13,907 nucleotides of DNA from Bacteroidota bacterium (GTDB taxonomy: Bacteria > Bacteroidota > Bacteroidia > Bacteroidales > Prolixibacteraceae): assembly GCA_030632865.1 (NCBI GenBank), contig DAOVTY010000057.1:1-13907 (forward strand), read 5' to 3'. The position numbers were made by a program, and so were the translations under genes. How positions within the stretch are numbered: the first letter of the stretch is position 1; each line of letters begins with the position of its first letter. Below are positions 1 to 7,740 of this stretch, piece after piece. The notes below the pieces were generated by a model. It was not told the DNA's origin. It did not search any database and was given only the letters and a program-made list of their open reading frames with translations.

Positions 1-3000
1 GCACCTGTAATACCTTCCATCAAGAATGAAAGATCAAATCCTTTCCAGCTTGCAGTAAGATTTAAAGAATAAATCAGACTTGGATGTGAATCCCCAATAA
101 TACCGCGGTCTTCATCAGTAATGGCATTGTCGTTGCCAGCAGTATCTTTGTACCACAAATCACCAGCAGTTAAATCAAATCCCTGGTCAGGTAATAAGCC
201 CCCATCAATATCTTCTTGAGAAGCAATTCCACCAGCAGTATAACCATAAAATGCATTTATAGGTTGTCCTTCTTGCCAAACGTATAAATATTGGTCAGTT
301 TTACTATCAAGTGCATCATCCAAAAATACAGGCACATCGCTATCCAATTGTGTAATTTCGTTTACATATCCTGAAAGATTAAGATACGCACCAACGTTGA
401 AATCTTTTCTGATTCGTTTGTCCCAACCAAGTGATAAATCCCAACCGGTGTTTTGTACCTCTGCAATGTTGCGATAAGGTCCAACATTTACACCAACTGT
501 TCCTGGAATGGCAATGCGATAGAGTACATCTTTACTTACTTTGTTGTATAAATCAAATGCAAGGCTAAATTGCTCGTACATATTCATGTCTATACCAACA
601 TTTGCCATGGTTGTGGTTTCCCATGTAATTTTCTGGTTCGCTAAAGAACCAATTCCAACTGTAGTTTCCAATTCATTATTGATTGGGTATGAGCCTTGTG
701 CCGAAAGAATATTACGGGCAGCGTAATTGTCGATATTTTGGTTACCTAACTGACCGTAAGATAATCTTAGTTTCAGGTTATCTACACTAGAAGCGTCCTG
801 CATAAAACTCTCCTCCGAAATTCTCCAACCGAACGAGGCTGAAGGAAATGTTCCCCATTGGTTACCCGAGGCAAAACGCGACGAACCATCTATTCTAAAG
901 TTAATTTCGAACAAATAGCGGTCGGCAAAATTGTAATTTGCCCTACCAAAAAACGAAGCCATTGCATAATCTGTTGCACTACTCCAATTCATCATTGTTG
1001 CCGACGAACCTAACGATAGTTCCGGTTGAAAGTTGTTTAATAAATCCATTCGACTCGCACCAAACATTTTGTAATTGTATTCTTCAAACGAAGTACCTCC
1101 TAACAAAGTAAGTTTCGATTTTTCGCTAAGATTAACACCATAGGTTGCCGTTGCCGTTCCAGTTTGTTTCAGCGATTCTTGCGATTCTAATGAAATTTCA
1201 GAACGATTTGCACCGGTTACGTCTTCCCAAGAGTTATATGTTTCACGTTCTGGTGTAAAAATGTCATTTTTTCCGTAGTTACGAATTTGCGAGTATTCCA
1301 GAACAATATCTAAATTTTTCACCAAAGAAATCCGTGCACCTAAAAGTCCAACTACCTCGTTGCGTGAGTTAATATTATAAGCTCCCAATTGTAAATCAGG
1401 AAAGTCAGCTTCACCACCATATAAGCCATTAGGGAAATAATATCCGTTCCATGGAGAGATATGCCAGTTTCCACCAGTTGATGATGCACCTTTGTTATAT
1501 TCATTACGGTAGTAAAAAAGTTTTGAGTAAACATTCAATTTATCTTCGAACAGCGAAACATCATAATTCAATTTAATATTGTAAGATTCGGCATCGTTAC
1601 CAACACGGGTTCCTTCCTGGTTTATATAACCAACTCCCATGCGTCCGTGACTGTTCTCGCCTCCACCATCAATGCTCAAATAATGTTTTTGCAAAGTAGC
1701 CTTACGGAAATTCATTTCAGAGTAATTTACATCCTGATAATAACCATTGTTATTAAAATCTTCCAATTCTGCCGGAGAAAGGTTATTTGGGAAATTAATG
1801 TCGTTTACATAGGTCGGATTTTGCAGATTAGCCAAATCGTCTTCCGAAAAATAGGTTGATAATCCGTCGTTTTCCAAAGCCTCATTGTAAAGCATTGCAT
1901 GCTCGTAAGCATTTAGCAAATTTGGAACGTTTGTAACTTCCTGAATACCAAAATAAGTATTGTAGCTTATATTGGTTCCCTGACCTTTTTTACCACCTTT
2001 TGTGGTTATCAGAATAACTCCGTTTGCAGCTCTACTTCCGTAAATTGCAGCCGAAGCTGCATCCTTTAAAATCGAGATATTTTCTATATCCATAGGGTCA
2101 ACACTGTTCATATTCATCTGAATTCCATCGACCAAAACAAGTGGATCTTGTCCGGCATTTAATGTTCCAATACCCCTAATTTTCACACTTGAATTATCTT
2201 CGCCTGCCAAACCAGAATTCTGGCTAACGGTAACCCCGGAGCTTTTACCCTGTAATGCACTACTTGTATTTGTTACAGCAGAACTGGCTAAATCATCAGT
2301 GTTTACCTGAACAACCGAACCCGTTAAGTTTACTTTCTTTTGTGTGGCATATCCAACAGCAACTACTTCTTCCAAACCAATTGCATCTACCTTCATGGTA
2401 ATATTAATTGTAGATTGGTTGCCAACAACAATTTCCTGCGAGCGCATTCCAACAAAAGAAAATTGCAATGTAGTTTCAGAATTAATCCCGGATAAAGTAA
2501 ACTCCCCGTTAATACCTGTAACTGCTCCCTGAGTTGTGCCTTTAATAACAACAGTTACTCCGGGTAAAGGCAATCCGTCGTTGTCGGTAACTTTACCTGA
2601 AACATCGCCTTGCTTTCCAACATTTTCCGATATCGAGTTTTTGGGAACTACCACTATTACGCGACCTTTAATTTGATAGTCGAGATTTTCTTGTGGTAAA
2701 ATCTGGCCGAGTACTTCGGTAACCAGCTTTTGGTCAAATTTGACGGTGTAAGTTTTGTCAGAGTTTACCTGTTCATCTTGATAGATAACTGAAAACTCTG
2801 ATTCCTTCTCAATAGTTGCTAAAATCTCTTTTAGTGTTTGATTCTTAAAATCGAGATTCAGCTTTTTGTTTTGCGCATCTACCGAACCGGCAAATGTTTG
2901 AAAAACAATTCCTAAAATTAGTAGAATTTGTAGTTTCATAATTAGAATAATTTTCCATCGCCGAAAGCTAAATGCACTTCCATTGATAAGTTCATTTTTT

Positions 3001-3005
3001 TTCAT
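1..3005 (-). CDS. SusC-like TonB-dependent receptor with STN domain (3' end outside window)
   Basis: Outer-membrane TonB-dependent transporter of the SusC/RagA group, which imports oligosaccharides together with a SusD lipoprotein. The frame is open from ATG at 3005 (a second in-frame ATG lies at 2939) to the left edge, about 1001 codons. Visible in order: signal segment around residues 18-44 ending VDAQ; STN domain around 48-115; carboxypeptidase-regulatory-like beta domain around 133-205 (VSGKVTDNDGLPLPGV); TonB-box-like EEVVAVGYA at 212-220; plug with LQGKSSGVTV, IRGIGTL and PLVLVDG at about 250-295; then the long beta-barrel. SusC proteins usually run a little longer, so only the last strands are missing. 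The STN domain and the sigma/FecR genes just upstream indicate a receptor that signals substrate binding to FecR. Its substrate is inferred from context to be a fucose-containing glycan. SusD is not in the window and would be expected beyond the left edge. Confidence 0.95.
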   Translation of the reverse strand, partial: MKKNELINGSAFSFRRWKIILIMKLQILLILGIVFQTFAGSVDAQNKKLNLDFKNQTLKEILATIEKESEFSVIYQDEQVNSDKTYTVKFDQKLVTEVLGQILPQENLDYQIKGRVIVVVPKNSISENVGKQGDVSGKVTDNDGLPLPGVTVVIKGTTQGAVTGINGEFTLSGINSETTLQFSFVGMRSQEIVVGNQSTINITMKVDAIGLEEVVAVGYATQKKVNLTGSVVQVNTDDLASSAVTNTSSALQGKSSGVTVSQNSGLAGEDNSSVKIRGIGTLNAGQDPLVLVDGIQMNMNSVDPMDIENISILKDAASAAIYGSRAANGVILITTKGGKKGQGTNISYNTYFGIQEVTNVPNLLNAYEHAMLYNEALENDGLSTYFSEDDLANLQNPTYVNDINFPNNLSPAELEDFNNNGYYQDVNYSEMNFRKATLQKHYLSIDGGGENSHGRMGVGYINQEGTRVGNDAESYNIKLNYDVSLFEDKLNVYSKLFYYRNEYNKGASSTGGNWHISPWNGYYFPNGLYGGEADFPDLQLGAYNINSRNEVVGLLGARISLVKNLDIVLEYSQIRNYGKNDIFTPERETYNSWEDVTGANRSEISLESQESLKQTGTATATYGVNLSEKSKLTLLGGTSFEEYNYKMFGASRMDLLNNFQPELSLGSSATMMNWSSATDYAMASFFGRANYNFADRYLFEINFRIDGSSRFASGNQWGTFPSASFGWRISEESFMQDASSVDNLKLRLSYGQLGNQNIDNYAARNILSAQGSYPINNELETTVGIGSLANQKITWETTTMANVGIDMNMYEQFSLAFDLYNKVSKDVLYRIAIPGTVGVNVGPYRNIAEVQNTGWDLSLGWDKRIRKDFNVGAYLNLSGYVNEITQLDSDVPVFLDDALDSKTDQYLYVWQEGQPINAFYGYTAGGIASQEDIDGGLLPDQGFDLTAGDLWYKDTAGNDNAITDEDRGIIGDSHPSLIYSLNLTASWKGFDLSFLMEGITG

Positions 3006-3055
3006 AGTTTTGAATGAATTTGTGATTAATACTACGTTTAACATGAATTTTTTAG

Positions 3056-3083
3056 AGAGGGGTGGTGGTTCACTCCTCTTTTT
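3056..3083 (+). terminator. Terminator-like hairpin in the FecR-SusC gap
   Basis: In the 88-bp gap between the FecR stop and the SusC start, AGAGGGGTG (3056-3064) can pair with CACTCCTCT (3071-3079) across a 6-base loop, a 9-bp stem with one G-T wobble. A T tract follows on the plus strand. As plus-strand RNA this has the shape of an intrinsic terminator, but no plus-strand gene lies upstream. As minus-strand RNA (the sense of the operon) the wobble becomes an A-C mismatch and no U tract follows, so it would act, if at all, as a folded spacer before susC. The role is unknown. Confidence 0.35.
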
Positions 3084-3093
3084 GTATCATATG

Positions 3094-4083
3094 CTATTTT
3101 TGTTTATTCGTAAGTTTTATTTCTCTAAAATCAGTTCGTTTATAATCAAATGGCATCGAAATCTGAAGTACGTCTAGCACCTGCCAAATTGTTTCTTCGT
3201 TTTTAAATACACCCGAGTAGGTTTTTTCCGGGAGTTTATTGCCTTCAATTGTAATATCAACATCGTACCATCGTTCTAGTCGCTTTACCAGTTCGGCAAA
3301 AGGTATATGGTCAAAATCATATTTATTGTCTTTCCAAACTGTTGTTTGTGCTGTGTTCTTGTTGCGAATTGTAAATTGGTTATTTTCAAATGTTATCTCT
3401 TCACCCGGTTTAACATCTATTATTTTTCCATTTTTTTCAATTTGAACTTTTCCTTCAATCAAAGCCGTTTCGGTACGATTAAAATCGGAATAAGCCATAA
3501 CATTAAATTTTGTTCCCAAAACATTAATAGTATAGTCTTTGGTTTTAACCGTAAATGGCATTTCTTTATATTTTTCCACTTCAAAATAGGCCTCCCCTTT
3601 CAATTCAACATTTCGATTATCGGCAGTAAAGTTGTGTGGATAGCGTATTGTTGTTTCAGAATTTAACCATACCACAGAACCGTCGGGTAAATTTATTTTT
3701 GATTTTTCCCCACGTGGTGCTGTCGTTTCAAACCACACAATTTCTTCAGAAATATTTTTAAAATTGTTTAATACCTGCGAAAAGACAAATCCAAGACTTA
3801 CTAGCAAAATGAAAATTGCCGCAGCTCTCGAGAATTGCATAAATACTTTTCTTCCCGGTTTAAACTGTCTGTTTAGGTCCAGTTTCATTTTTAGCTCAGC
3901 CAACGAACTTTCTAATAAATCGTGATGAATTCCGGCAGGGTTTAATTTTGCCTTTTCTGCCTTAAAAAGATCGAAGTTTCTCTTATCAGCTTTAATCCAA
4001 TTATATAATCCCTGTTCTTGTGCAGAAGATAATTGCCCGTTGAAATAGGCTGTAATTTGCTCTATGTATGCAGTTTTAATCAT
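3094..4083 (-). CDS. FecR-family anti-sigma factor
   Basis: Inner-membrane anti-sigma factor of 329 residues that holds the neighbouring ECF sigma factor and receives a signal from the STN domain of the SusC receptor in the periplasm. Visible: a cytoplasmic N-terminal region of about 80 residues (anti-sigma part); one membrane helix at about 86-103 (RAAAIFILLVSLGFVF); the periplasmic FecR domain at about 119-213, beginning with the typical APRGEKSKINLPDGSVVWLN run; and a C-terminal DUF4974-like domain at about 259-327. Length and order match complete Bacteroidota FecR proteins. It sits 80 bp after the sigma gene and 88 bp before the receptor, all on one strand, so co-transcription is likely. 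The specificity for this receptor is inferred from position. Confidence 0.95.
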   Translation of the reverse strand: MIKTAYIEQITAYFNGQLSSAQEQGLYNWIKADKRNFDLFKAEKAKLNPAGIHHDLLESSLAELKMKLDLNRQFKPGRKVFMQFSRAAAIFILLVSLGFVFSQVLNNFKNISEEIVWFETTAPRGEKSKINLPDGSVVWLNSETTIRYPHNFTADNRNVELKGEAYFEVEKYKEMPFTVKTKDYTINVLGTKFNVMAYSDFNRTETALIEGKVQIEKNGKIIDVKPGEEITFENNQFTIRNKNTAQTTVWKDNKYDFDHIPFAELVKRLERWYDVDITIEGNKLPEKTYSGVFKNEETIWQVLDVLQISMPFDYKRTDFREIKLTNKQK

Positions 4084-4123
4084 TTTAGTAGTAGCTTCTA
4101 ACCGAGTAACACTTCAGCAGATG

Positions 4124-4141
4124 TTTTACCCTACCCCAAAA
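4124..4141 (-). promoter_or_regulatory. G-rich box between sigma factor and FecR genes
   Basis: On the minus strand the sigma-FecR gap holds TTTTGGGGTAGGGTAAAA, about 40 bases before the FecR start codon. It stands out in otherwise mixed sequence and is bounded by T4 and A4, which can pair. I recall similar G-rich boxes before FecR genes in other Bacteroidota but cannot verify that here. Whether it is an RNA element, a promoter part or an unusual ribosome-loading site is open. Confidence 0.3.
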
Positions 4142-4163
4142 TGAGAAATCTTTTTTTAGTGAG

Positions 4164-4760
4164 TTAAGAAATGGAAATAAGAAGTAAATAAAGTGGCATC
4201 AACTCCGCGAAATTAGTACGATATTCAGCAAGAGCTCTGGAAATATGTTTTTCAACACTTTTTACACTGATGTTTAGTTTTTTCGCAATTTCCCGATTTT
4301 TCAAACCCTCGTTTCTGCTTAAAGAAAATACTTCTCGGCATTTTTGTGGTAATGAATTCATTACTTGGGCAACTTTTGCTTGTAATTCAGAATTAATTAG
4401 CTCTATCGGTTCGTTACCTACAAAGTCGATGTTATAAAGCTCTTCACCAAGGTATTTTTCTTTAACTTTCTTTTTTAAATTATCGACAACCTTTAAATGA
4501 CGAATATAATTAAGACTGGCATTTCTAACCATTTTGAAAAGAAAGGCTTCCGGATTGTCTGTTTTTATAATTTTAGGATTTTCCCATACTTTAATAAAAA
4601 TATTCTGAATAATATCTTTAGCCATATTAGAATTCTCAACAATTTTTTCGGAATAACAGAAAAGACGTGGAAAGTAAAGACGGTAAAGCTTTTCAAAAGC
4701 CTTCTCATCTCCTTTCATAGTTATTATAAATAATTCTCGATTGTCTCCTTGCAATTTCAA
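4164..4760 (-). CDS. ECF RNA polymerase sigma factor (FecI/RpoE type)
   Basis: Group 4 (ECF) sigma factor of up to 198 residues that directs RNA polymerase to target promoters, most likely including the adjacent receptor operon. Visible: sigma-70 region 2 at about 20-90 (GDEKAFEKLYRLYFPRL, then KDIIQNIFIKVWE) and region 4 helix-turn-helix at about 128-180 (LPQKCREVFSLSRNEGL, then NREIAKKLNISVKSVEKHISRAL). The start is uncertain. The frame opens after a TAG with TTG codons at 4760 and 4754, and the first ATG is at 4718. The TTG start fits the usual length ahead of the GDEKAFE motif better, but it would lie only about 10 bases after the predicted transcription start. The downstream FecR is the expected anti-sigma partner. 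Confidence 0.93.
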   Translation of the reverse strand: MKLQGDNRELFIITMKGDEKAFEKLYRLYFPRLFCYSEKIVENSNMAKDIIQNIFIKVWENPKIIKTDNPEAFLFKMVRNASLNYIRHLKVVDNLKKKVKEKYLGEELYNIDFVGNEPIELINSELQAKVAQVMNSLPQKCREVFSLSRNEGLKNREIAKKLNISVKSVEKHISRALAEYRTNFAELMPLYLLLISIS

Positions 4761-4775
4761 TTCCTAAAATTTATG

Positions 4776-4783
4776 CAAATATA
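4776..4783 (-). promoter_or_regulatory. Bacteroidota-type -7 box before the sigma factor gene
   Basis: The minus strand reads TATATTTG here, an exact match to the TAnnTTTG -7 consensus of the Bacteroidota housekeeping sigma factor, 15 bases before the TTG start at 4760. No clear -33 TTTG is seen at the expected distance. It suggests that the sigma-FecR-SusC unit has its own basal promoter, separate from the AraC gene upstream. Confidence 0.5.
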
Positions 4784-4927
4784 GATTACTATGGGAATTT
4801 ATTAATTGATTTTTAAACTTATTTGTAAAAATTAGATTCTGCCTGACAAGTCATAAATTTAAAGTGATAAGTTATTTCCGAATTCATTTTTCCTTTGCAG
4901 GAAATAAAACAGATGAATAATTTAATT

Positions 4928-5797
4928 CTATACAAACCCAGCCAGCCTGTATTTACCAGGCGACTTCCCAGTATATCTCTTAAATAGCCTACTTAAATAA
5001 GATGCATTATTTAAACCAGATAGTTCTGCAATTTTATCCAGTGAATGTTTTGTTGTAACTAATAAAAGTTGTGCCTTTTCAATTCTTTTTCGTTGAATAA
5101 ATTCGATGGGGCGACTTTTAGTAACCTCGAGAAATAGACGAGAAAAATAGTCGGGCGACAGGCATATCTCTTGTGCAAGCTTTTTTACAGATAAACTCTC
5201 TTCAAGATTATTATTGATGTATTGTATTGCTGGAAATATTTTGCTTATCGCACTATTTTTAATATTTAGGTCGTCGTTTTCAGATATACTAAATCTTGAA
5301 AAAAGCTGTAGTAGTATGCCCTGGCTTTCTAATATCTCTTGAAAGGGTTTCTTAGGCTCACTGTTTCTATTCTTGTCGAGGTAGTGCCAATTATCATATT
5401 TTTGTGGGTCATTGTCAAGTAACTCCATTTTAGGATTTAAAAATAATAGCCGTTCAATTAAGCCTTTATCCTGAGGCTGTGCTTCCACTTCAAAAACCCT
5501 ATCATGAAAATTATATATTCTCATTTCGTTATACAATTGGTTTGTGAAAATCACATAAACCATACTCAGGCTTTCATTACAATAGTAGCTGCTATTTGTA
5601 AAGCTAGGTATTAGAAAAAGTTTACCGGGTGTTAGTATATACTTTATGCCCTTGTGTGTTATGCTACCTTCTCCCTCAAAAATGTAATACATTCTGAAAA
5701 ATGGGCTGCAAATATCTTTATAATTCCATTTTTGGTCAAGTTCAGAGCTGGCAATGTTTATGATTCTTAAAGGAAAGGTATCTGATAATAAGTTCAT
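4928..5797 (-). CDS. AraC-family transcriptional regulator
   Basis: One-component sugar-responsive regulator of 289 residues. The N-terminal half (about 10-100) is a cupin-like sensing domain; MYYIFEGEGSITHKGIKYIL and LTPGKLFLIP are typical of AraC arabinose-binding-type domains. The C-terminal part (about 186-289) holds the two helix-turn-helix motifs: SVKKLAQEICLSPDYFSRLF, RPIEFIQRKRIEKAQLLL, KIAELSGLNNASYLSRLFKRYTGKSPGKYR. The gene is divergent from the fucosidase operon, with 148 bp between the start codons, the usual position for a local activator of that operon. Fucose or a fucosylated compound as effector is inferred from the neighbours only. It is intact, although two genes of the operon it probably controls are decayed. 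Confidence 0.93.
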   Translation of the reverse strand: MNLLSDTFPLRIINIASSELDQKWNYKDICSPFFRMYYIFEGEGSITHKGIKYILTPGKLFLIPSFTNSSYYCNESLSMVYVIFTNQLYNEMRIYNFHDRVFEVEAQPQDKGLIERLLFLNPKMELLDNDPQKYDNWHYLDKNRNSEPKKPFQEILESQGILLQLFSRFSISENDDLNIKNSAISKIFPAIQYINNNLEESLSVKKLAQEICLSPDYFSRLFLEVTKSRPIEFIQRKRIEKAQLLLVTTKHSLDKIAELSGLNNASYLSRLFKRYTGKSPGKYRLAGFV

Positions 5798-5816
5798 AAT
5801 GATTTTATTGAAGAGT

Positions 5817-5848
5817 GAAAGATATAAACAATATCGGATTTGTACAAA
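5817..5848 (-). promoter_or_regulatory. Predicted promoter of the AraC gene with overlapping palindromes
   Basis: On the minus strand TTTG (5848-5845) is followed after 20 bases by TATCTTTC (5824-5817), a 7/8 match to the -7 consensus TAnnTTTG, at the spacing expected for Bacteroidota promoters. Two palindromes overlap it: TTTGTACAAA (5839-5848), perfect, covering the -33 box, and GATAT-AAACA-ATATC (5821-5835) between the boxes. A protein bound there would block this promoter, so autoregulation is plausible. Confidence 0.4.
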
Positions 5849-5886
5849 AATTACACTAAAATGAACATTGATTTTTTATTGGTAAG

Positions 5887-5914
5887 TTGTTATCATTGCA
5901 TATTGTATAATTTG
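5887..5914 (+). promoter_or_regulatory. Predicted promoter of the fucosidase operon
   Basis: TTG at 5887-5889 and TATAATTTG at 5906-5914 resemble the -33 and -7 boxes of Bacteroidota promoters. The -7 box has one extra base relative to TAnnTTTG and the spacer (16-17) is shorter than usual. It lies about 30 bases before the ATG at 5946. The imperfect fit is what an activator-dependent promoter would show, consistent with the divergent AraC gene, but this is inference. Confidence 0.35.
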
Positions 5915-5945
5915 ATTGTGTGACAATAAAAAACCAAAATAAATT

Positions 5946-7652
5946 ATGACCAAAATTAAAACGAAACTTTTGTCATTTTCGATGTTTTTTTACGTGGGTT
6001 TAATTCTTCTGATTCTTATGAGTAGTAATACTTGTAAGAATCAAAATATTGTAAAACTAGCAACGCCCTCCAAAATTCAATACAAATGGCACGAACAAGA
6101 GCGCATAATGTTTCTTTGCCTCGACCCATGCACATGGCAAGGTCGCGAGTACGACAACCATTCCACTTCGCTAGATAAAATAAATCCCAAAAGTCTCGAT
6201 ACCGACCAATGGTGTGAAACAGCTCAGTTGTGGGGCGCAAAAGAAATTCTTTTTGTGGCAAAACACACAGGCGGATTTTGTTGGTGGCAAACCGAAACTA
6301 CCGATTATGGAATTAAAGACACACCCTATAAAAATGGCAAAGGCGATGTGCTAAAAGAACTCTCTGAGTCATGTAAAAAGTTCGGATTAAATCTGGGAGT
6401 TTATGTATATCCAGGCGACGAAACCTGGGGAGCAGGAATTGGTAGTGGCGGTCAAACAAAAGATCCATCGAAACAGGAAGCCTACAACGAAGTATTTAGG
6501 ACGCAATTGGAGGAGACGCTGGCAAACTACGGCGAGGTAATTGAAGTTTGGTTCGATGGAAGTTGCGTAATTGATATTTCCGATATATTGGAAAAGTATG
6601 CTAAAAACTCCGTTATTTTTCAGGGATCACACGCCACACTTCGTTGGCCAGGAACCGAGTTAGGAAAACTCTTTTACCCGGTTTGGAATACTGTAGAAAA
6701 TGAAGATTTAAGTACAGGTGTGTCGACACAAGTTCATGGAGACCCGAATGGAGATGTTTGGGCACCGCTCGAAACAAATACAACTTTATATGATCATTAT
6801 TGGTTTTGGTCACCAAAAGGAGAAAAGAAACGTAAGTCTTTGGAACAACTAATGGAGAATTACTACAAATCAGTTGGCTACGGCAGTGTTTTTTTATTGA
6901 ATTCAACACCAGACACCAGCGGATTAATTCCTGAAGCAGACCAACAACTATACAAAGCTTTTGGCGAAGAAATTGACAGACGCTTTAAAACTTCAGTAGC
7001 TTCAATGAAAAACTTAAAGGGTAAAACTGTTACCCTCAATTTACCAGAAAGCAAAAAAATAAACCACGTTGTAACCATGGAAGATTACCGTTTGGGACAC
7101 CGTATTCGCGAATACAAAATTGAAGGTTTGGTAGACGGTAACTGGAAAGAATTGTGCAAAGGACAATCGGTAGGTAGAAAAAAGATTGATTATTTTGATG
7201 AGATTGAAATCTCAAAAATAAGATTGACAATTACCAAATCAGTGAACGAACCTGTAATCAGAAAGCTGTCGGCTTATTATGTCGAAGATTTTATTGCACC
7301 TCAGCAACACGGAATTAGTCCCTGGTCGAATTGTCAAGACATCGGTACTTATAATACACAAGAAAATTCAATAATCGAAGTTGACCTCACTGGACGAATC
7401 AAAATGCCCGGTCAGTTTCTGGTAAAAGTGGAACCTGAGAATACGGACACAAAAATCAAAATCAGTAATGTTGAATTAATTTACGACGGACGAGTTGTTT
7501 TAGACAATTTCACCTCAGTAAAAGGCAACGAAATAAATATTAATCGCACAGCACAGGTTATTGACGAAAGCAAAATTAAATTACGATTCAATGTAAAAAG
7601 CAAAACAGTTTGCAAAGGAAAAATACAGTTTAAACCGGCTTTAATTTATTAG
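5946..7652 (+). CDS. Alpha-L-fucosidase, GH29 type
   Basis: Exported glycosidase of 568 residues that should release terminal L-fucose. An N-terminal hydrophobic segment (about 8-25) followed by Cys30 in SNTC suggests a signal peptide, perhaps of a lipoprotein, though the lipobox is weak. The GH29 catalytic barrel spans about 45-345: WHEQERIMF, KHTGGFCWW at 106-114 (matching the family KHHDGFCLW-type strand), and EVWFDGSC at 200-207 with Asp204 as the expected nucleophile. A discoidin-like beta domain (about 355-445, MEDYRLGHRIREYKIEG) and a further beta domain to the C terminus follow. First gene of the operon, divergent from the AraC regulator. A closely similar but broken copy lies at 11117-12779. 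Linkage specificity cannot be read from sequence; the KHTGG variation makes it a divergent GH29 member. Confidence 0.9.
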   Translation: MTKIKTKLLSFSMFFYVGLILLILMSSNTCKNQNIVKLATPSKIQYKWHEQERIMFLCLDPCTWQGREYDNHSTSLDKINPKSLDTDQWCETAQLWGAKEILFVAKHTGGFCWWQTETTDYGIKDTPYKNGKGDVLKELSESCKKFGLNLGVYVYPGDETWGAGIGSGGQTKDPSKQEAYNEVFRTQLEETLANYGEVIEVWFDGSCVIDISDILEKYAKNSVIFQGSHATLRWPGTELGKLFYPVWNTVENEDLSTGVSTQVHGDPNGDVWAPLETNTTLYDHYWFWSPKGEKKRKSLEQLMENYYKSVGYGSVFLLNSTPDTSGLIPEADQQLYKAFGEEIDRRFKTSVASMKNLKGKTVTLNLPESKKINHVVTMEDYRLGHRIREYKIEGLVDGNWKELCKGQSVGRKKIDYFDEIEISKIRLTITKSVNEPVIRKLSAYYVEDFIAPQQHGISPWSNCQDIGTYNTQENSIIEVDLTGRIKMPGQFLVKVEPENTDTKIKISNVELIYDGRVVLDNFTSVKGNEININRTAQVIDESKIKLRFNVKSKTVCKGKIQFKPALIY

Positions 7653-7664
7653 AACATTGAGCCG

Positions 7665-7710
7665 ATTCACCGGATGACTATAAGTTTTAACAAAAAGTCA
7701 CCCGATGAAT
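7665..7710 (+). repeat. Direct and inverted repeat upstream of the GH95-like gene
   Basis: ATTCACCGGATGACT (7665-7679) and AGTCACCCGATGAAT (7696-7710) form a 15-bp inverted repeat with two mismatches and a 16-base loop. Because each unit is itself near-palindromic (TCA to TGA), the pair is also a direct repeat: TCACCGGATGA at 7667-7677 and TCACCCGATGA at 7698-7708, 31 bp apart, about three helical turns. It sits in the 88-bp gap after the fucosidase, 30 bp before the next start codon. It could be a tandem operator or an mRNA hairpin that sets relative expression of the two genes. Both mismatches become G-U wobbles only in antisense RNA, which favours a DNA role or an antisense role. Confidence 0.5.
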
Positions 7711-7740
7711 ATCTAGTAGAAATAAATAAATGAGAATAAA

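Noticed and set aside
1352..2532. Short open frames of 60-70 codons opposite or within the SusC gene.
   Set aside because: They overlap a continuous SusC reading frame with clear domains and show no features of their own.
3307..3666. Plus-strand open frame opposite FecR.
   Set aside because: It is antisense to a well-supported FecR gene and its low-complexity Phe/Asn/Ile composition resembles no protein family I know.
4885..4910. Hairpin TTTCC/GGAAA after the AraC gene as its terminator.
   Set aside because: The stem is only 5 bp, AT-rich and not followed by a U tract on the minus strand.
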